This document shows, one piece after another, positions 8,514 through 17,031 of a stretch of 64,000 nt of DNA. The DNA is from Achromobacter deleyi (lineage in GTDB: Bacteria > Pseudomonadota > Gammaproteobacteria > Burkholderiales > Burkholderiaceae_B): assembly GCF_902859705.1 (NCBI RefSeq), contig NZ_CADIJO010000015.1, forward strand, positions 1-64,000, in the 5' to 3' direction. Under the pieces are notes generated by a model. The model was not told the DNA's origin and ran no database searches. It worked only from the letters and a program-made list of their open reading frames with translations. A program made the position numbers and the translations under genes. Positions within the stretch are counted from its first letter, which is position 1. Every line of letters starts with the position of its first letter.

Positions 8514-9473
8514 ATGACCTCGTACACCGTTGCGCCCAAAACCGGCCACCCCACCCTGCTCTATTCGACCCTGGCGCTGGACCTGGACAACCTGCAGGCC
8601 GATATCGCCGTGCTGGGCATGCCCTACGGCTCGCCCTATTCCGCGGCGGATTTCAGCAATGACCAGACCAATGCCCCCACCGCGATCCGCCAGGCCACCG
8701 ACCGCGTGGTGCGCCGCCCGGGCCACTACGACTTCGACATCGACGGCCCCCTGCTGCAAGGCCGCGACGACATCCGCTTCGTGGACTGCGGCGACATCAT
8801 TCCCGACCTGTCCCAGCCGCGCGGCGAACATTACGCGCGGGCCGAAGCCGCCGTGCGGCGCATCGCGGCGGCCGGCGCCGTGCCCATCGTGCTGGGCGGC
8901 GACCACGGCATCACCACGCCCATCCTGCGCGGCCTGGACCAGAAAGGCCCGATCACGCTCGTGCACATCGACGCCCACCTGGACTGGCGCGATGACGTCA
9001 ACGGCGTGCGCGACGGCCTGTCCAGTCCGATCCGCCGGGCCTCTGAAATGGCCCACGTGGACCGCATCATCCAGATCGGCCTGCGCGCCCAGGGCAGCGG
9101 CCGCCCCGAAGAACTGGTGGCCGCCCGCGCCTACGGCGCCGAGCTGGTCACGGCCTACGAGCTGCACGACATCGGCATGGATGCGGTGCTGGCGCGCATT
9201 CCGGACGGCGGCAACTACTACCTGACCATCGACGCCGACGGCATGGACCCCGCCACGATGCCCGCGGTGGCCGGGCCGGCGCCGGGCGGCGTCACCTTCG
9301 TGCAGGCCCGCAAGCTGATCCACGGCCTGGTGGCCAAGGGCCGCGTGGTGGGCATGGACATCGTCGAGATCCAGCCCGAAAAAGACCTGAACCAGATCTC
9401 ATGCATCACTGCCGGCCGCCTGATCCTGAACCTGATCGGCGCGTCGATCCGTGCGGGGCACTACGACAAATGA
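8514..9473 (+). CDS. Agmatinase/arginase-family ureohydrolase
   Basis: 319 aa metal-dependent hydrolase that should release urea from a guanidino compound. All metal-site motifs are intact: LGGDHG (His131), HIDAHLDW (Asp153, His155, Asp157) and TIDADGMDP (Asp240, Asp242). A Glu in DIVEIQPEKD (Glu285) matches the C-terminal family motif. Length fits agmatinase, guanidinobutyrase, guanidinopropionase or guanidine-hydrolase-like enzymes; substrate cannot be assigned by motif. It lies inside an amino-acid-type ABC operon, with the ATPase start overlapping its stop (ATGA at 9470-9473), so a transported guanidino compound is the likely substrate. Confidence 0.9.
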   Translation: MTSYTVAPKTGHPTLLYSTLALDLDNLQADIAVLGMPYGSPYSAADFSNDQTNAPTAIRQATDRVVRRPGHYDFDIDGPLLQGRDDIRFVDCGDIIPDLSQPRGEHYARAEAAVRRIAAAGAVPIVLGGDHGITTPILRGLDQKGPITLVHIDAHLDWRDDVNGVRDGLSSPIRRASEMAHVDRIIQIGLRAQGSGRPEELVAARAYGAELVTAYELHDIGMDAVLARIPDGGNYYLTIDADGMDPATMPAVAGPAPGGVTFVQARKLIHGLVAKGRVVGMDIVEIQPEKDLNQISCITAGRLILNLIGASIRAGHYDK

Positions 9474-10213
9474 ACGCGACCGCACCCATCATCGAGATCC
9501 GCGGGGTGGACAAATACTACGGCAGCCACCACGTGCTCAAGCAATGCTCGACCCGCGTGGACAAGGGCGAGATCGTGGTGGTCTGCGGGCCGTCCGGCTC
9601 CGGCAAGTCCACGCTGATCAAGACGGTCAACGCACTGGAACCGATCCAGGGCGGCGACATCCTGATCGACGGCGCCTCGGTCACCGCCGCCACCGACCTG
9701 CCCAAGCTGCGCACCAAGGTCGGGATGGTGTTCCAGCATTTCGAGCTGTTCCCGCACCTGGACATCCTGCGCAACCTGACCCTGGCGCAGCAGATCGTGC
9801 TGGGGCGCGGCATCGACACGGCCCGCGCCAAGGCCGGCGCGCTGCTCGAACGCGTGGGCCTGTCGGCGCACGCGGGCAAGCATCCGGGCCAGTTGTCCGG
9901 CGGCCAGCAGCAGCGCGTGGCGATCGCCCGCGCACTGTCGATGGACCCGATGGCGATGCTGTTCGACGAACCCACGTCCGCACTGGACCCCGAAATGGTC
10001 AATGAAGTGCTGGATGTGATGGTGGAACTCGCCGAGGAAGGCATGACCATGATGGTCGTGACCCACGAGATGGGCTTTGCCCGCCGGGTGGCCAATCGCG
10101 TGGTCTTCATGGAAGACGGCGCGATTGTCGAAGACTGCGCCACCGACCAGTTCTTTCGCGACGCAGCCAGTCCGCAGGCGCGCCGCTTCCTGTCCAAGAT
10201 CCTGCCCCATTGA
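9470..10213 (+). CDS. Amino-acid ABC transporter ATP-binding protein
   Basis: 247 aa GlnQ/HisP-class ATPase of the same importer: Walker A GPSGSGKST, signature QLSGGQQQRVAIARAL, Walker B AMLFDEPTSALDPEM, switch VVTHEMGFA. The start at ATG 9470 is set by the 4-nt overlap with the ureohydrolase stop; a longer upstream reading would lie inside the enzyme gene. About 40 nt separate it from the RidA gene, so RidA may be co-transcribed. Confidence 0.93.
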   Translation: MNATAPIIEIRGVDKYYGSHHVLKQCSTRVDKGEIVVVCGPSGSGKSTLIKTVNALEPIQGGDILIDGASVTAATDLPKLRTKVGMVFQHFELFPHLDILRNLTLAQQIVLGRGIDTARAKAGALLERVGLSAHAGKHPGQLSGGQQQRVAIARALSMDPMAMLFDEPTSALDPEMVNEVLDVMVELAEEGMTMMVVTHEMGFARRVANRVVFMEDGAIVEDCATDQFFRDAASPQARRFLSKILPH

Positions 10214-10253
10214 CCCGCCGCCCGGCCTGCCGGGCGCATTCCACCACGCTGCC

Positions 10254-10676
10254 ATGACGCAACCTCACGCCCATACCCGCATCCGCAAGTTCAATACCCG
10301 CCAGACCTATCCCGAACAGCAGCTGGACAATGACCTTTGCCAGGCCGTGGTGGCCGGCAAGACGGTCTACCTGCGCGGCCAGATCGGACAGGACCTGGAC
10401 ACCCGGGCCTCCGTCGGCGTGGGCGATGCCGCCGCCCAGGCGGAAAAAGCCATGGCCAACGTGGCGATGCTGCTGCGCGAATGCGGCAGCGACCTGTCGC
10501 ACATCTGCAAGGTCACCGTGTACCTGGTGGACGTGCGCTACCGCGAGGCGGTCTACAACGTGATGGGCCGGTGGCTCAAGGGCGTGTTTCCCGTGTCCAC
10601 CGGCCTGGTGGTGTCGGCGCTGGCGCGGCCGGAATGGCTGGTCGAGATCGACGTGATCGCCGTCATTCCCGACTGA
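10254..10676 (+). CDS. RidA/YjgF/YER057c-family protein
   Basis: 140 aa, close to family length. RidA proteins hydrolyse reactive enamine/imine intermediates made by PLP enzymes or amine oxidases, or act as related deaminases. The C-terminal pattern ALARPEWLVEIDVIA contains the Arg and Glu of the family active-site region. As last gene of the ureohydrolase importer operon it probably deals with a downstream amine or imine product; this is inferred from position. The neighbouring nitronate monooxygenase gene ends 8 nt away on the other strand. Confidence 0.85.
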   Translation: MTQPHAHTRIRKFNTRQTYPEQQLDNDLCQAVVAGKTVYLRGQIGQDLDTRASVGVGDAAAQAEKAMANVAMLLRECGSDLSHICKVTVYLVDVRYREAVYNVMGRWLKGVFPVSTGLVVSALARPEWLVEIDVIAVIPD

Positions 10677-10683
10677 CTGGCCG

Positions 10684-11760
10684 CTAGCGCTGCGCCCGGG
10701 CCGCCATGCCCGCGCGCAGGCCCGCCGCGCAATCCAATGCGTCGTCCCACAGTTGGCGGGTCAACGCTTCGGCGTCGGTTTCCTGCGCCAGCGCAGCAGC
10801 TTCGCCCGACCACAGCAGCGAAAAGTCGCCGCTGCCGGTCTTCTCGACAGCCGCGCGCAGCGGGTCGACCGCGCCGGTTGCCAGCGGAAAGGCCGGCGCT
10901 ACGGCGCTCATCGGCCCTTGTTCGCGCATGAAACGGGTCAGCAGGCCGCGCGCCGGGCGACCGGTATACAGATTGGTCAAGCGCGTCGTATCGTCACGCG
11001 CCTGGCGCACCGCCTGGCGATGAATGGCCGAGCGCCCTGCCTGCGGCGTCAGCAGATAGGCCGTACCCAGTTGCGCGGCGGCGGCGCCCAGGGCGAAGGC
11101 CGCGGCAATGCCGCGTCCGTCAGCGATGCCGCCGGCTGCAATCACGGGTACGCCCACCGCATCCACCACCTGCGGCAGCAAGGCATACAGGCCGGGCTGC
11201 GCGCCGATGTCGTCGGTCAGGAACATGCCGCGATGGCCGCCGGCCTCGACCCCTTGGGCGATGATGGCGTCCACCCCGCGGGCGTCCAGCCAGCGCGCCT
11301 CCTCGACCGTGGTGGCGGACGACAGCACCAGGGCGCCCGTGCGGCGCACACGTTCCAGCAGGGCCTCGTCCGGCAGCCCGAAATGGAAGCTGACCACCGC
11401 GGGGCGCAGGTCTTCGACGACCTGGCACATGGCGTCGTCGAATGGCGCGCGGCCCGGGCCGCTGCCTGCGGCGGACAGGTCCAGCCCGGCTTCGCGGTAG
11501 TACGGCGCCAGCGTGTCGCGCCAGCGCGCCTGGGCGGCCTCGTCCGGCTGCGGCGGCGTGTGGCTGAAGAAATTCAGGTTGAACGGCGCGTCGGTCTCGG
11601 CGCGAATGGCGGCGATCTGCTCGCGCAGCGCATCCGCACTGAGCGCGGCGCAGGCCAACGACCCCAGCGCGCCCGCGCGGCAGGCCGCGACGGTCAAGGG
11701 GCTGAACGAACCGACCATCGGGGCTTGGATGAGAGGCAACAGCGAAGGCAGCGATTTCAT
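10684..11760 (-). CDS. Nitronate monooxygenase family (2-nitropropane dioxygenase-like)
   Basis: FMN-dependent TIM-barrel enzyme, 358 aa from ATG 11760 (ATG 11796 possible). N-terminal LIQAPMVGSFSPLTVAACRAG is close to the family's APM-G pattern, and GVEAGGHRGMF holds the family His of the active site. VIAAGGIADGRGIAAAFALGA is the phosphate-binding segment. It probably oxidises propionate 3-nitronate or related nitronates. It is a single gene, convergent with the RidA gene. Confidence 0.85.
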   Translation of the reverse strand: MKSLPSLLPLIQAPMVGSFSPLTVAACRAGALGSLACAALSADALREQIAAIRAETDAPFNLNFFSHTPPQPDEAAQARWRDTLAPYYREAGLDLSAAGSGPGRAPFDDAMCQVVEDLRPAVVSFHFGLPDEALLERVRRTGALVLSSATTVEEARWLDARGVDAIIAQGVEAGGHRGMFLTDDIGAQPGLYALLPQVVDAVGVPVIAAGGIADGRGIAAAFALGAAAAQLGTAYLLTPQAGRSAIHRQAVRQARDDTTRLTNLYTGRPARGLLTRFMREQGPMSAVAPAFPLATGAVDPLRAAVEKTGSGDFSLLWSGEAAALAQETDAEALTRQLWDDALDCAAGLRAGMAARAQR

Positions 11761-11957
11761 GGGCGTGGCGACCAGAAAAAAGGGACGCTCAAGCATATCG
11801 CAAGGGATGGCGGCCCGAGCGCTACGCCCCACCCGCGTACAAGGGCTTTGCGGCGTGACCCTTGGCCCCCTGCCGGCCATGCTAGGCTTAGTCGCATGAC
11901 ACGACGCTGCTTCCTTCCGCTTTCCTGCCGCCCGGCCGCGCGCCCGGAGTGCGCCGC

Positions 11958-12779
11958 ATGAGCCCCGCCATCCGTCTGGGCCCCCTGGTCTTTCCCACCG
12001 AGCTGGCCGTGCTGATCGTGGCCGGCGCCGTCGGTCTGCTGGCCGCGCGCCTGTTCGGCGGCAAGCGTGCACCGGACATCAGCGCGGTGCTGTGGCGCGC
12101 GCTGCTGATCGGCCTGGTCGCCGCGCGTCTGGGTTTCCTGTGGCAGACCCGCGAACATATTCTGCAAGACCCGATCCAGGCGCTGGATATACGCGACGGC
12201 GGCTGGACGGGCATGGTCGGGCTGGCGGCCGCCTGCGCCTATGTGGCCTACGCCGCACTGCGGGCCATGGCGCCCCGGCCGGCGCTGCTGGGCGCGCTGG
12301 CGCTGGCCGCCGGCACCTGGCTGATCGGCGGGCAACTGCTGGCGCCCACGCCACAGCCCCAGCCCGCGCTGACCGCAGTGGCCTTGCAGGACCTGAACGG
12401 CAAGCCTGCCGCCCTGGCTGCCTTCCAGGGCAAGCCCACCGTGGTCAATCTGTGGGCCAGTTGGTGTCCACCATGCCGCCGCGAGATGCCGGCCTTCGAA
12501 CGCGCCCAGGCCGCCAACCCCGACATCCACTTCGTTTTCCTGAACCAGGGCGAAACGCCCGACGCGGTGCGGCAATACCTGGATCAGCATGCGCCGTCAC
12601 TGACCAACGCTTTGCTGGACCCGGCTGGCGAGGCCTCGCGCACCATGAGCAATCGCGGCCTGCCCGCCACGCTGTTCCTGGATGCCGACGGCCGGTTGAT
12701 GGATGTGCGGGTCGGCGAACTGTCCAGCGCCACGCTGGCACAGCGGCTGGAGGCGATCCGCCCGGTTGCTGCCCCCTGA
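11958..12779 (+). CDS. Membrane-anchored TlpA-like thiol-disulfide reductase with Lgt-like N-terminus
   Basis: 273 aa from ATG 11958 (GTG 11949 gives 276). Residues about 10-130 form four hydrophobic segments whose text (FPTELAVLIVAG, then a region around ALDIRDGGWTGMVGL) resembles the first part of prolipoprotein diacylglyceryl transferase (Lgt). Residues about 135-273 are a TlpA/ResE-type thioredoxin domain with WASWCPPC (Cys170, Cys173) and the cis-Pro motif NRGLPATLFLD. The periplasmic domain should reduce disulfides, for instance in cytochrome c maturation. The Lgt likeness is my reading; catalytic Lgt function is not expected from the short domain. The S41-like gene follows after 30 nt. 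Confidence 0.82.
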   Translation: MSPAIRLGPLVFPTELAVLIVAGAVGLLAARLFGGKRAPDISAVLWRALLIGLVAARLGFLWQTREHILQDPIQALDIRDGGWTGMVGLAAACAYVAYAALRAMAPRPALLGALALAAGTWLIGGQLLAPTPQPQPALTAVALQDLNGKPAALAAFQGKPTVVNLWASWCPPCRREMPAFERAQAANPDIHFVFLNQGETPDAVRQYLDQHAPSLTNALLDPAGEASRTMSNRGLPATLFLDADGRLMDVRVGELSSATLAQRLEAIRPVAAP

Positions 12780-12809
12780 TTCTGGACGCCTGGGTACCTG
12801 GGAGCCACC

Positions 12810-14174
12810 ATGCGACGAACTGCGATTGCCTTCTTTGCCGCCAGCCTGGCCGCGTTTGCGGCGCCCGCCAGCGCCCAGCCGCGCGAGCAGGTCGAAAGCA
12901 CGCTGGAGGCAGCCTTGACCCAGTTGATGAATCAGTACGTGGACCCGGTGGATACGCGCGCGCTGGCGCTGCACGGCCTGCGCGCGCTGCAAGCGTTGCC
13001 GGGCGGAACCGGCGCATCGCGCCAGTCGGCCATCGACCAGGCCGTCGCCGCCGAAGGCCAAGCCACCGACATCCCGGCGCAAAGCCGCATCCTGGCCGAT
13101 GAGATTTTGCGTTTCGCCGATGGCGCGCCGCGCGACGCCGCGTTGAACGCCGCCTTGCGCGGCATGATGGCCAGCCTGGACGCCTACAGCCGGGTCGCGA
13201 CGCCGGCCGAGATGGCGCCGCCGCCCGCGTCCGTCGGCCTGGAACTGTCGATCCAGAACGGCGCCTTGACCGTGGTGCGGCCCCTGCCCGGCGGGCCTGG
13301 CGAACGCGCCGGCCTGCGCAAAGGCGACGTCGTGACCGACATCGACGGCCGCGCCACGGCCGGCCTGCCGCTGCCCGAAGCGGTGGCCTTGCTGCGCGGC
13401 GCGACGGGCACCCGCCCGACATTGCGCATCCAGCGGCCAGGGGCCGCGCAAGCCCTCATCGTGCAGCCCGTGCGTGGCCCGGTGCAGGCCCCGCCCTCGG
13501 TGCGCTGGGACATGAACGGCACGGTGGCCATCGTCACGCTGGCGGCCTTTGACAGCAAGACGGACAGCCAACTGCGGGCCGCGCTGGACGCCGCGACCGC
13601 ACGCGCCGGCTCGCGGCTGGGCGGGCTGGTGCTGGACCTGCGCGGCAATGCCGGCGGGCTGCTTGACGTGGCCGAACAAGTGGCCGGCGTGATGCTGCGC
13701 AAAGGTTCGCGGATCGGCAACCTGTACGGCCGCACGCCCGCCGATTCACGTGCGCTGGTGGCGCGCGACAGTCTGTTGCCGCATGACGTGCCGGTGGTGG
13801 TGATCGTCGACCGCCGCACCGGTGCAGGCGCCGAGATCGTGGCCGCGGCATTGCAGGACCACGGCCGCGCACTCGTGATCGGCGAAAAGACCGCCGGCGC
13901 GGGGACCATACAGACCGTGCTGCCGCTGCCCGCGAACGAGGGTGCGCTGGTGGTGACCAGTGCGCGCGTGCATCGGGCCAACGGCGCGCGGCTGGAGGGC
14001 GCGGGCGTGACGCCGCAATTGTTGATAGACGCCGCCACGGGCAAGATGTCCTTGCGCGCCGACGTCGCGGCCGATTTCAATGCCGACATGGCTGAACGCC
14101 TACGCGCGGCGCTGGCATCGGCGCCCGCGGAAAGCGACCCTGCCCTGCTCGCCGCGTTGACGGCGTTGAAGTAG
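12810..14174 (+). CDS. S41 (CtpA/Prc-like) peptidase family protein, catalytic dyad missing
   Basis: 454 aa secreted protein: signal peptide ending ASA (about residue 22), helical N-terminal region, PDZ domain about 130-220 (the ERAGLRKGDVVTDIDG motif), then the S41 core with LDLRGNAGGLL. In active CtpA/Prc/D1 proteases the serine sits in SASASE and the lysine lies 25 residues later in FGKGTVQ. Here the matching places read TGAGAE and AGAGTIQ, giving Ala339 and Ala364, with the 25-residue spacing kept. The fold looks intact, so this is probably a PDZ-bearing pseudoprotease, a binding or scaffold protein. It follows the TlpA-like gene by 30 nt and may be co-transcribed. Confidence 0.85.
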   Translation: MRRTAIAFFAASLAAFAAPASAQPREQVESTLEAALTQLMNQYVDPVDTRALALHGLRALQALPGGTGASRQSAIDQAVAAEGQATDIPAQSRILADEILRFADGAPRDAALNAALRGMMASLDAYSRVATPAEMAPPPASVGLELSIQNGALTVVRPLPGGPGERAGLRKGDVVTDIDGRATAGLPLPEAVALLRGATGTRPTLRIQRPGAAQALIVQPVRGPVQAPPSVRWDMNGTVAIVTLAAFDSKTDSQLRAALDAATARAGSRLGGLVLDLRGNAGGLLDVAEQVAGVMLRKGSRIGNLYGRTPADSRALVARDSLLPHDVPVVVIVDRRTGAGAEIVAAALQDHGRALVIGEKTAGAGTIQTVLPLPANEGALVVTSARVHRANGARLEGAGVTPQLLIDAATGKMSLRADVAADFNADMAERLRAALASAPAESDPALLAALTALK

Positions 14175-14237
14175 GCGGCCGGGCGCCGGCCCGCGACAGG
14201 CGCGGATTCAGACGCCGCCCCGGGCTGCGCCAGACGG

Positions 14238-14552
14238 CTAGCCGGAAACCGGCTCGGCCCACGGCAGGGCCACGCCCTGCTCGACCTTTGTCATCAGCCG
14301 CAGGCGTTGTCCCATGTGCCCCGCCTGGGCATCCAGCCGCACGACCAGCACCGGCCCCAGCGGCAAAGCCTGAGCGGTGGCGATGAGGCGGTCGCCTTCG
14401 TCCCCAGCCCCCGGCACGCGGGTCCAGGCCAGCAGCTCGGCCTCGTCCACCGCCACCTCGTTGGCCTGGTCGTGCCCGCAGGCCGGGCACCAGAGCCGGG
14501 CCGGATACACCCGGTGCGCGCATTGCGCGCAAGCCATCACTTTGACACTCAT
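14238..14552 (-). CDS. DUF35 / Zn-ribbon OB-fold acyl-CoA-associated protein
   Basis: 104 aa. The N-terminus has a rubredoxin-like Zn ribbon: CAQC near residues 8-11 and CPAC about 14 residues later, followed by an OB-fold (LLAWTRVPGAGD...). These proteins pair with thiolase-like proteins and in steroid side-chain degradation form complexes with Ltp2-type aldolases. Its ATG overlaps the stop of the thiolase-like gene (ATGA), supporting a physical pair. It is last in the minus-strand order ligase, transporter, thiolase-like, DUF35. Confidence 0.85.
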   Translation of the reverse strand: MSVKVMACAQCAHRVYPARLWCPACGHDQANEVAVDEAELLAWTRVPGAGDEGDRLIATAQALPLGPVLVVRLDAQAGHMGQRLRLMTKVEQGVALPWAEPVSG

Positions 14553-15700
14553 GCGTCCTCCCTGGCCAGCACGGCGGCGTTGGCGCACATGCCATAACGC
14601 AGCTGCACCATGCCATAGCCGGTGGCCACGCCATGGCGTGCGCCCGCCACCTGCCGCGCGCCGGCCCGGCCGAGCAGTTGCCGTGTCACTTCCACCAAGC
14701 CGTGCATGCCGCCCGCCGTGCCCGCCTGCCCCGCCGACAACTGCCCGCCCGCCGTGTTGACCGGCAGCGCGCGGGTGGCAATGCGGCGGGCGATGAAGCC
14801 CGGCAAATCGTCGGCTGGCGCCAGGCCCAGGTCACACAACTGCGCCACGGCCATCGCCGGGTAATCGTCGTACACGCCCACCACATCCATGTCGTCTGGC
14901 CCCAAGCCCGCGTCGGCCCACAGCGCGGGCGCGAAGTCGGCGATGCCGGTGACCAGGCCATCGCCTTCCTGCTGGTCGCCGTTGTAGCGCGCCCCGCTGG
15001 CTCGCAGCGTGACATGCACGCCGTTGGGCTGCGCCTGCAACACCAGCGCGCAGGCGCCGCTGACCACCGGCACGCAGTCCATCCGCCCCAGCGGCGCGGC
15101 CACCATCGGCGCGTCCAGGTATTGCGCCAGCGTCAATGGCTGGCGATAGGCGGCGTTGGGGTTGCCGGCCGCCCACTCACGTTGCGCTACGCACAGCGCG
15201 CCGTAGTCTTCGCGCCGCAAACCGGTCTGCGCCATCTGCCGCTGCGTCAGCATGGCGAACAGCGGATTCGGGCCGGCGCTGCCCAAGGGGCTCAGGTAGT
15301 CTTGCGCGCTGCGGTTGTAGCCGCGCACCAGCGCCGCGAAATCGGCACCGGTGAAATGGTCGCCCGCCGCCAGGACGATGGTGCGCGCCTGCCCCGCCTG
15401 CAAGGCCAGCCAGGCGTGGCGCAGCATATTGATGGCGCTGGCGCCGCCCATTTCGTCCTGCATGCACCAGCCCAGCGTCAGCCCCAACCGCCAGGCCAGG
15501 TCGATGGCGCGGTCGGGCCGCAAGGTGAACGAAGCCACGCCCAGGCCATCGACGTCCGCTGGCCGCAGCCCGGCGTCGTCCAGCGCCAGGCGCACGGCCT
15601 GCGCGATCAGCCCGGCCGTGCTGCAATCCGGCCCGGGGTGGCGCAGCGCGGGGGTTTCACCCACGCCGACAATGCCAGGGCTTGCGGGCTTGCCGCTCAT
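14549..15700 (-). CDS. Thiolase-fold protein (Ltp2/SCP-x-like) without standard catalytic residues
   Basis: 383 aa. The thiolase fold is indicated by DGLGVASFTL, the VLAAGDHF strand and the C-terminal NTAGGQLSAGQAGTAGG. In biosynthetic or degradative thiolases the catalytic His lies in GG-x4-GH; here the position is Gln325. The loop that normally carries the nucleophilic Cys reads QDEMGGASAI, with no Cys at the expected place (the nearest is Cys79). VGVYDDYPAM (Tyr278) resembles the tyrosine loop of Ltp2 retro-aldolases. Together with the DUF35 partner, an aldol-cleaving or condensing role on an acyl-CoA is more likely than classical thiolysis. It overlaps the MFS gene by ATGA. Confidence 0.78.
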   Translation of the reverse strand: MSGKPASPGIVGVGETPALRHPGPDCSTAGLIAQAVRLALDDAGLRPADVDGLGVASFTLRPDRAIDLAWRLGLTLGWCMQDEMGGASAINMLRHAWLALQAGQARTIVLAAGDHFTGADFAALVRGYNRSAQDYLSPLGSAGPNPLFAMLTQRQMAQTGLRREDYGALCVAQREWAAGNPNAAYRQPLTLAQYLDAPMVAAPLGRMDCVPVVSGACALVLQAQPNGVHVTLRASGARYNGDQQEGDGLVTGIADFAPALWADAGLGPDDMDVVGVYDDYPAMAVAQLCDLGLAPADDLPGFIARRIATRALPVNTAGGQLSAGQAGTAGGMHGLVEVTRQLLGRAGARQVAGARHGVATGYGMVQLRYGMCANAAVLAREDA

Positions 15701-17010
15701 GCCGAATCCTCGCGCGGCGGTTCACGCGTCAGCAGCAAGGTGATGACGGTGATGACCGCCATGCCGACCAGGAACCACGCCACCGGCGTGGCCGATTCGT
15801 ACTTGCGCAGCAGCGCCATGGCGATCAGGGGCGACAGGCCGCCGGCAAACACCGACGCCAGTTCGTGGCCCAGCGCCAGGCCGGTGTAGCGGACTTCGGG
15901 CGGGAACAGTTCGGCAAAATACGCTGGCTGCGTGCCGATCATGGCCGCGTGGCACACGGTGTTGCCCATGAAGAACGCCAGGAAGATCCAAATAGGCTCT
16001 TTGGTCTGCACCAGCCAGAAGAACGGAAACGCCGCCAGTGCCAGCCCGGCCGAGCCGATCAGGTAGACCGTGCGCCGCCCGATGCGGTCGGACAGGTGGC
16101 CGAACCACACCAGCGTGCCCAGCTCGATGAACATCGACGCCAAGACGCCGCCCAGCATCACATCGTTGGGAATGCCCAGGAACTTGCCGTAGGCCAGCGC
16201 GAACGCCAGGAAGATGTACGAACCGCCGTTTTCCGCCACCCGCAGCCCCATCGCCGTGAACACCTGGCGCGGATAGCGGCGAAACACTTCGACGGCCGGC
16301 ATGCCGCGCTTGGCGGTCTTGGTCGCCTGCACGAATTCCTCGCTTTCCGGAATGTGCTTGCGGATGTAGAGGCCCACGCCGAAGATCAGCACGCTGAGCA
16401 GGAAAGGCAGGCGCCAGCCCCAGCTCATGAAGTCATCCTGCGGCAGCTGCTGGGCCAACATGAAGACGCCCGACGACAGCACGAAGCCGCCCGCCACGCC
16501 CAGCTGGCTGAACGACGAGAAATAGCCGCGGCGCTTGCCGCCCACGGCCTCGCTGATCAGCAGCACGCCGCCGCCCCATTCGCCGCCCGCCGCCGCGCCT
16601 TGCAGGATACGCAGCAGCACCATCGCGGCCGGCGCCCACAGGCCCACCTGCTCATAGGTGGGCAACAGCCCGATCAGGAACGTGGCCGCGCCCATGATGC
16701 CCAGCGTCCATTCCAGCGCCAGCTTGCGGCCATAGCGGTCGCCGATATGGCCGAACACCACGCCACCCAGCGGCCGCGCGAGGAACCCCACCGCGAAGCC
16801 TGCGAAGGCGCCCATGGTGCCCAGCAGCGGATCGGTGCCCTTGGGAAAGAACAGCTCGCCGAACACCAGCGCCGCCGCCGTGCCGTAGATGAAAAAGTCG
16901 TACCACTCCATCGCGTTGCCGGCCACGGACGCCATCACCACCTTGCGCGTGCGTTTTCTGCGGGCCTGCTCTTCGGCGCTGCGCGCCGACCCCTGGTATG
17001 CCAACGTCAT
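15697..17010 (-). CDS. MHS-family MFS transporter (metabolite:H+ symporter)
   Basis: 437 aa, 12-TM proton symporter related to KgtP, ProP and ShiA. The MHS signature is clear: ARPLGGVVFGHIGDRYGRK at about residues 78-96, plus GAAAGGEWGGG in TM4-5. The second half has the matching loop FGHLSDRIGRRTVY. It lies between CoA-ligase and thiolase-like genes, so it likely imports the carboxylic acid that the ligase activates. The start at 17010 leaves 21 nt to the ligase stop. Confidence 0.92.
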   Translation of the reverse strand: MTLAYQGSARSAEEQARRKRTRKVVMASVAGNAMEWYDFFIYGTAAALVFGELFFPKGTDPLLGTMGAFAGFAVGFLARPLGGVVFGHIGDRYGRKLALEWTLGIMGAATFLIGLLPTYEQVGLWAPAAMVLLRILQGAAAGGEWGGGVLLISEAVGGKRRGYFSSFSQLGVAGGFVLSSGVFMLAQQLPQDDFMSWGWRLPFLLSVLIFGVGLYIRKHIPESEEFVQATKTAKRGMPAVEVFRRYPRQVFTAMGLRVAENGGSYIFLAFALAYGKFLGIPNDVMLGGVLASMFIELGTLVWFGHLSDRIGRRTVYLIGSAGLALAAFPFFWLVQTKEPIWIFLAFFMGNTVCHAAMIGTQPAYFAELFPPEVRYTGLALGHELASVFAGGLSPLIAMALLRKYESATPVAWFLVGMAVITVITLLLTREPPREDSA

Positions 17011-17031
17011 GCTGTTTCCCCTTGTTGTGGT

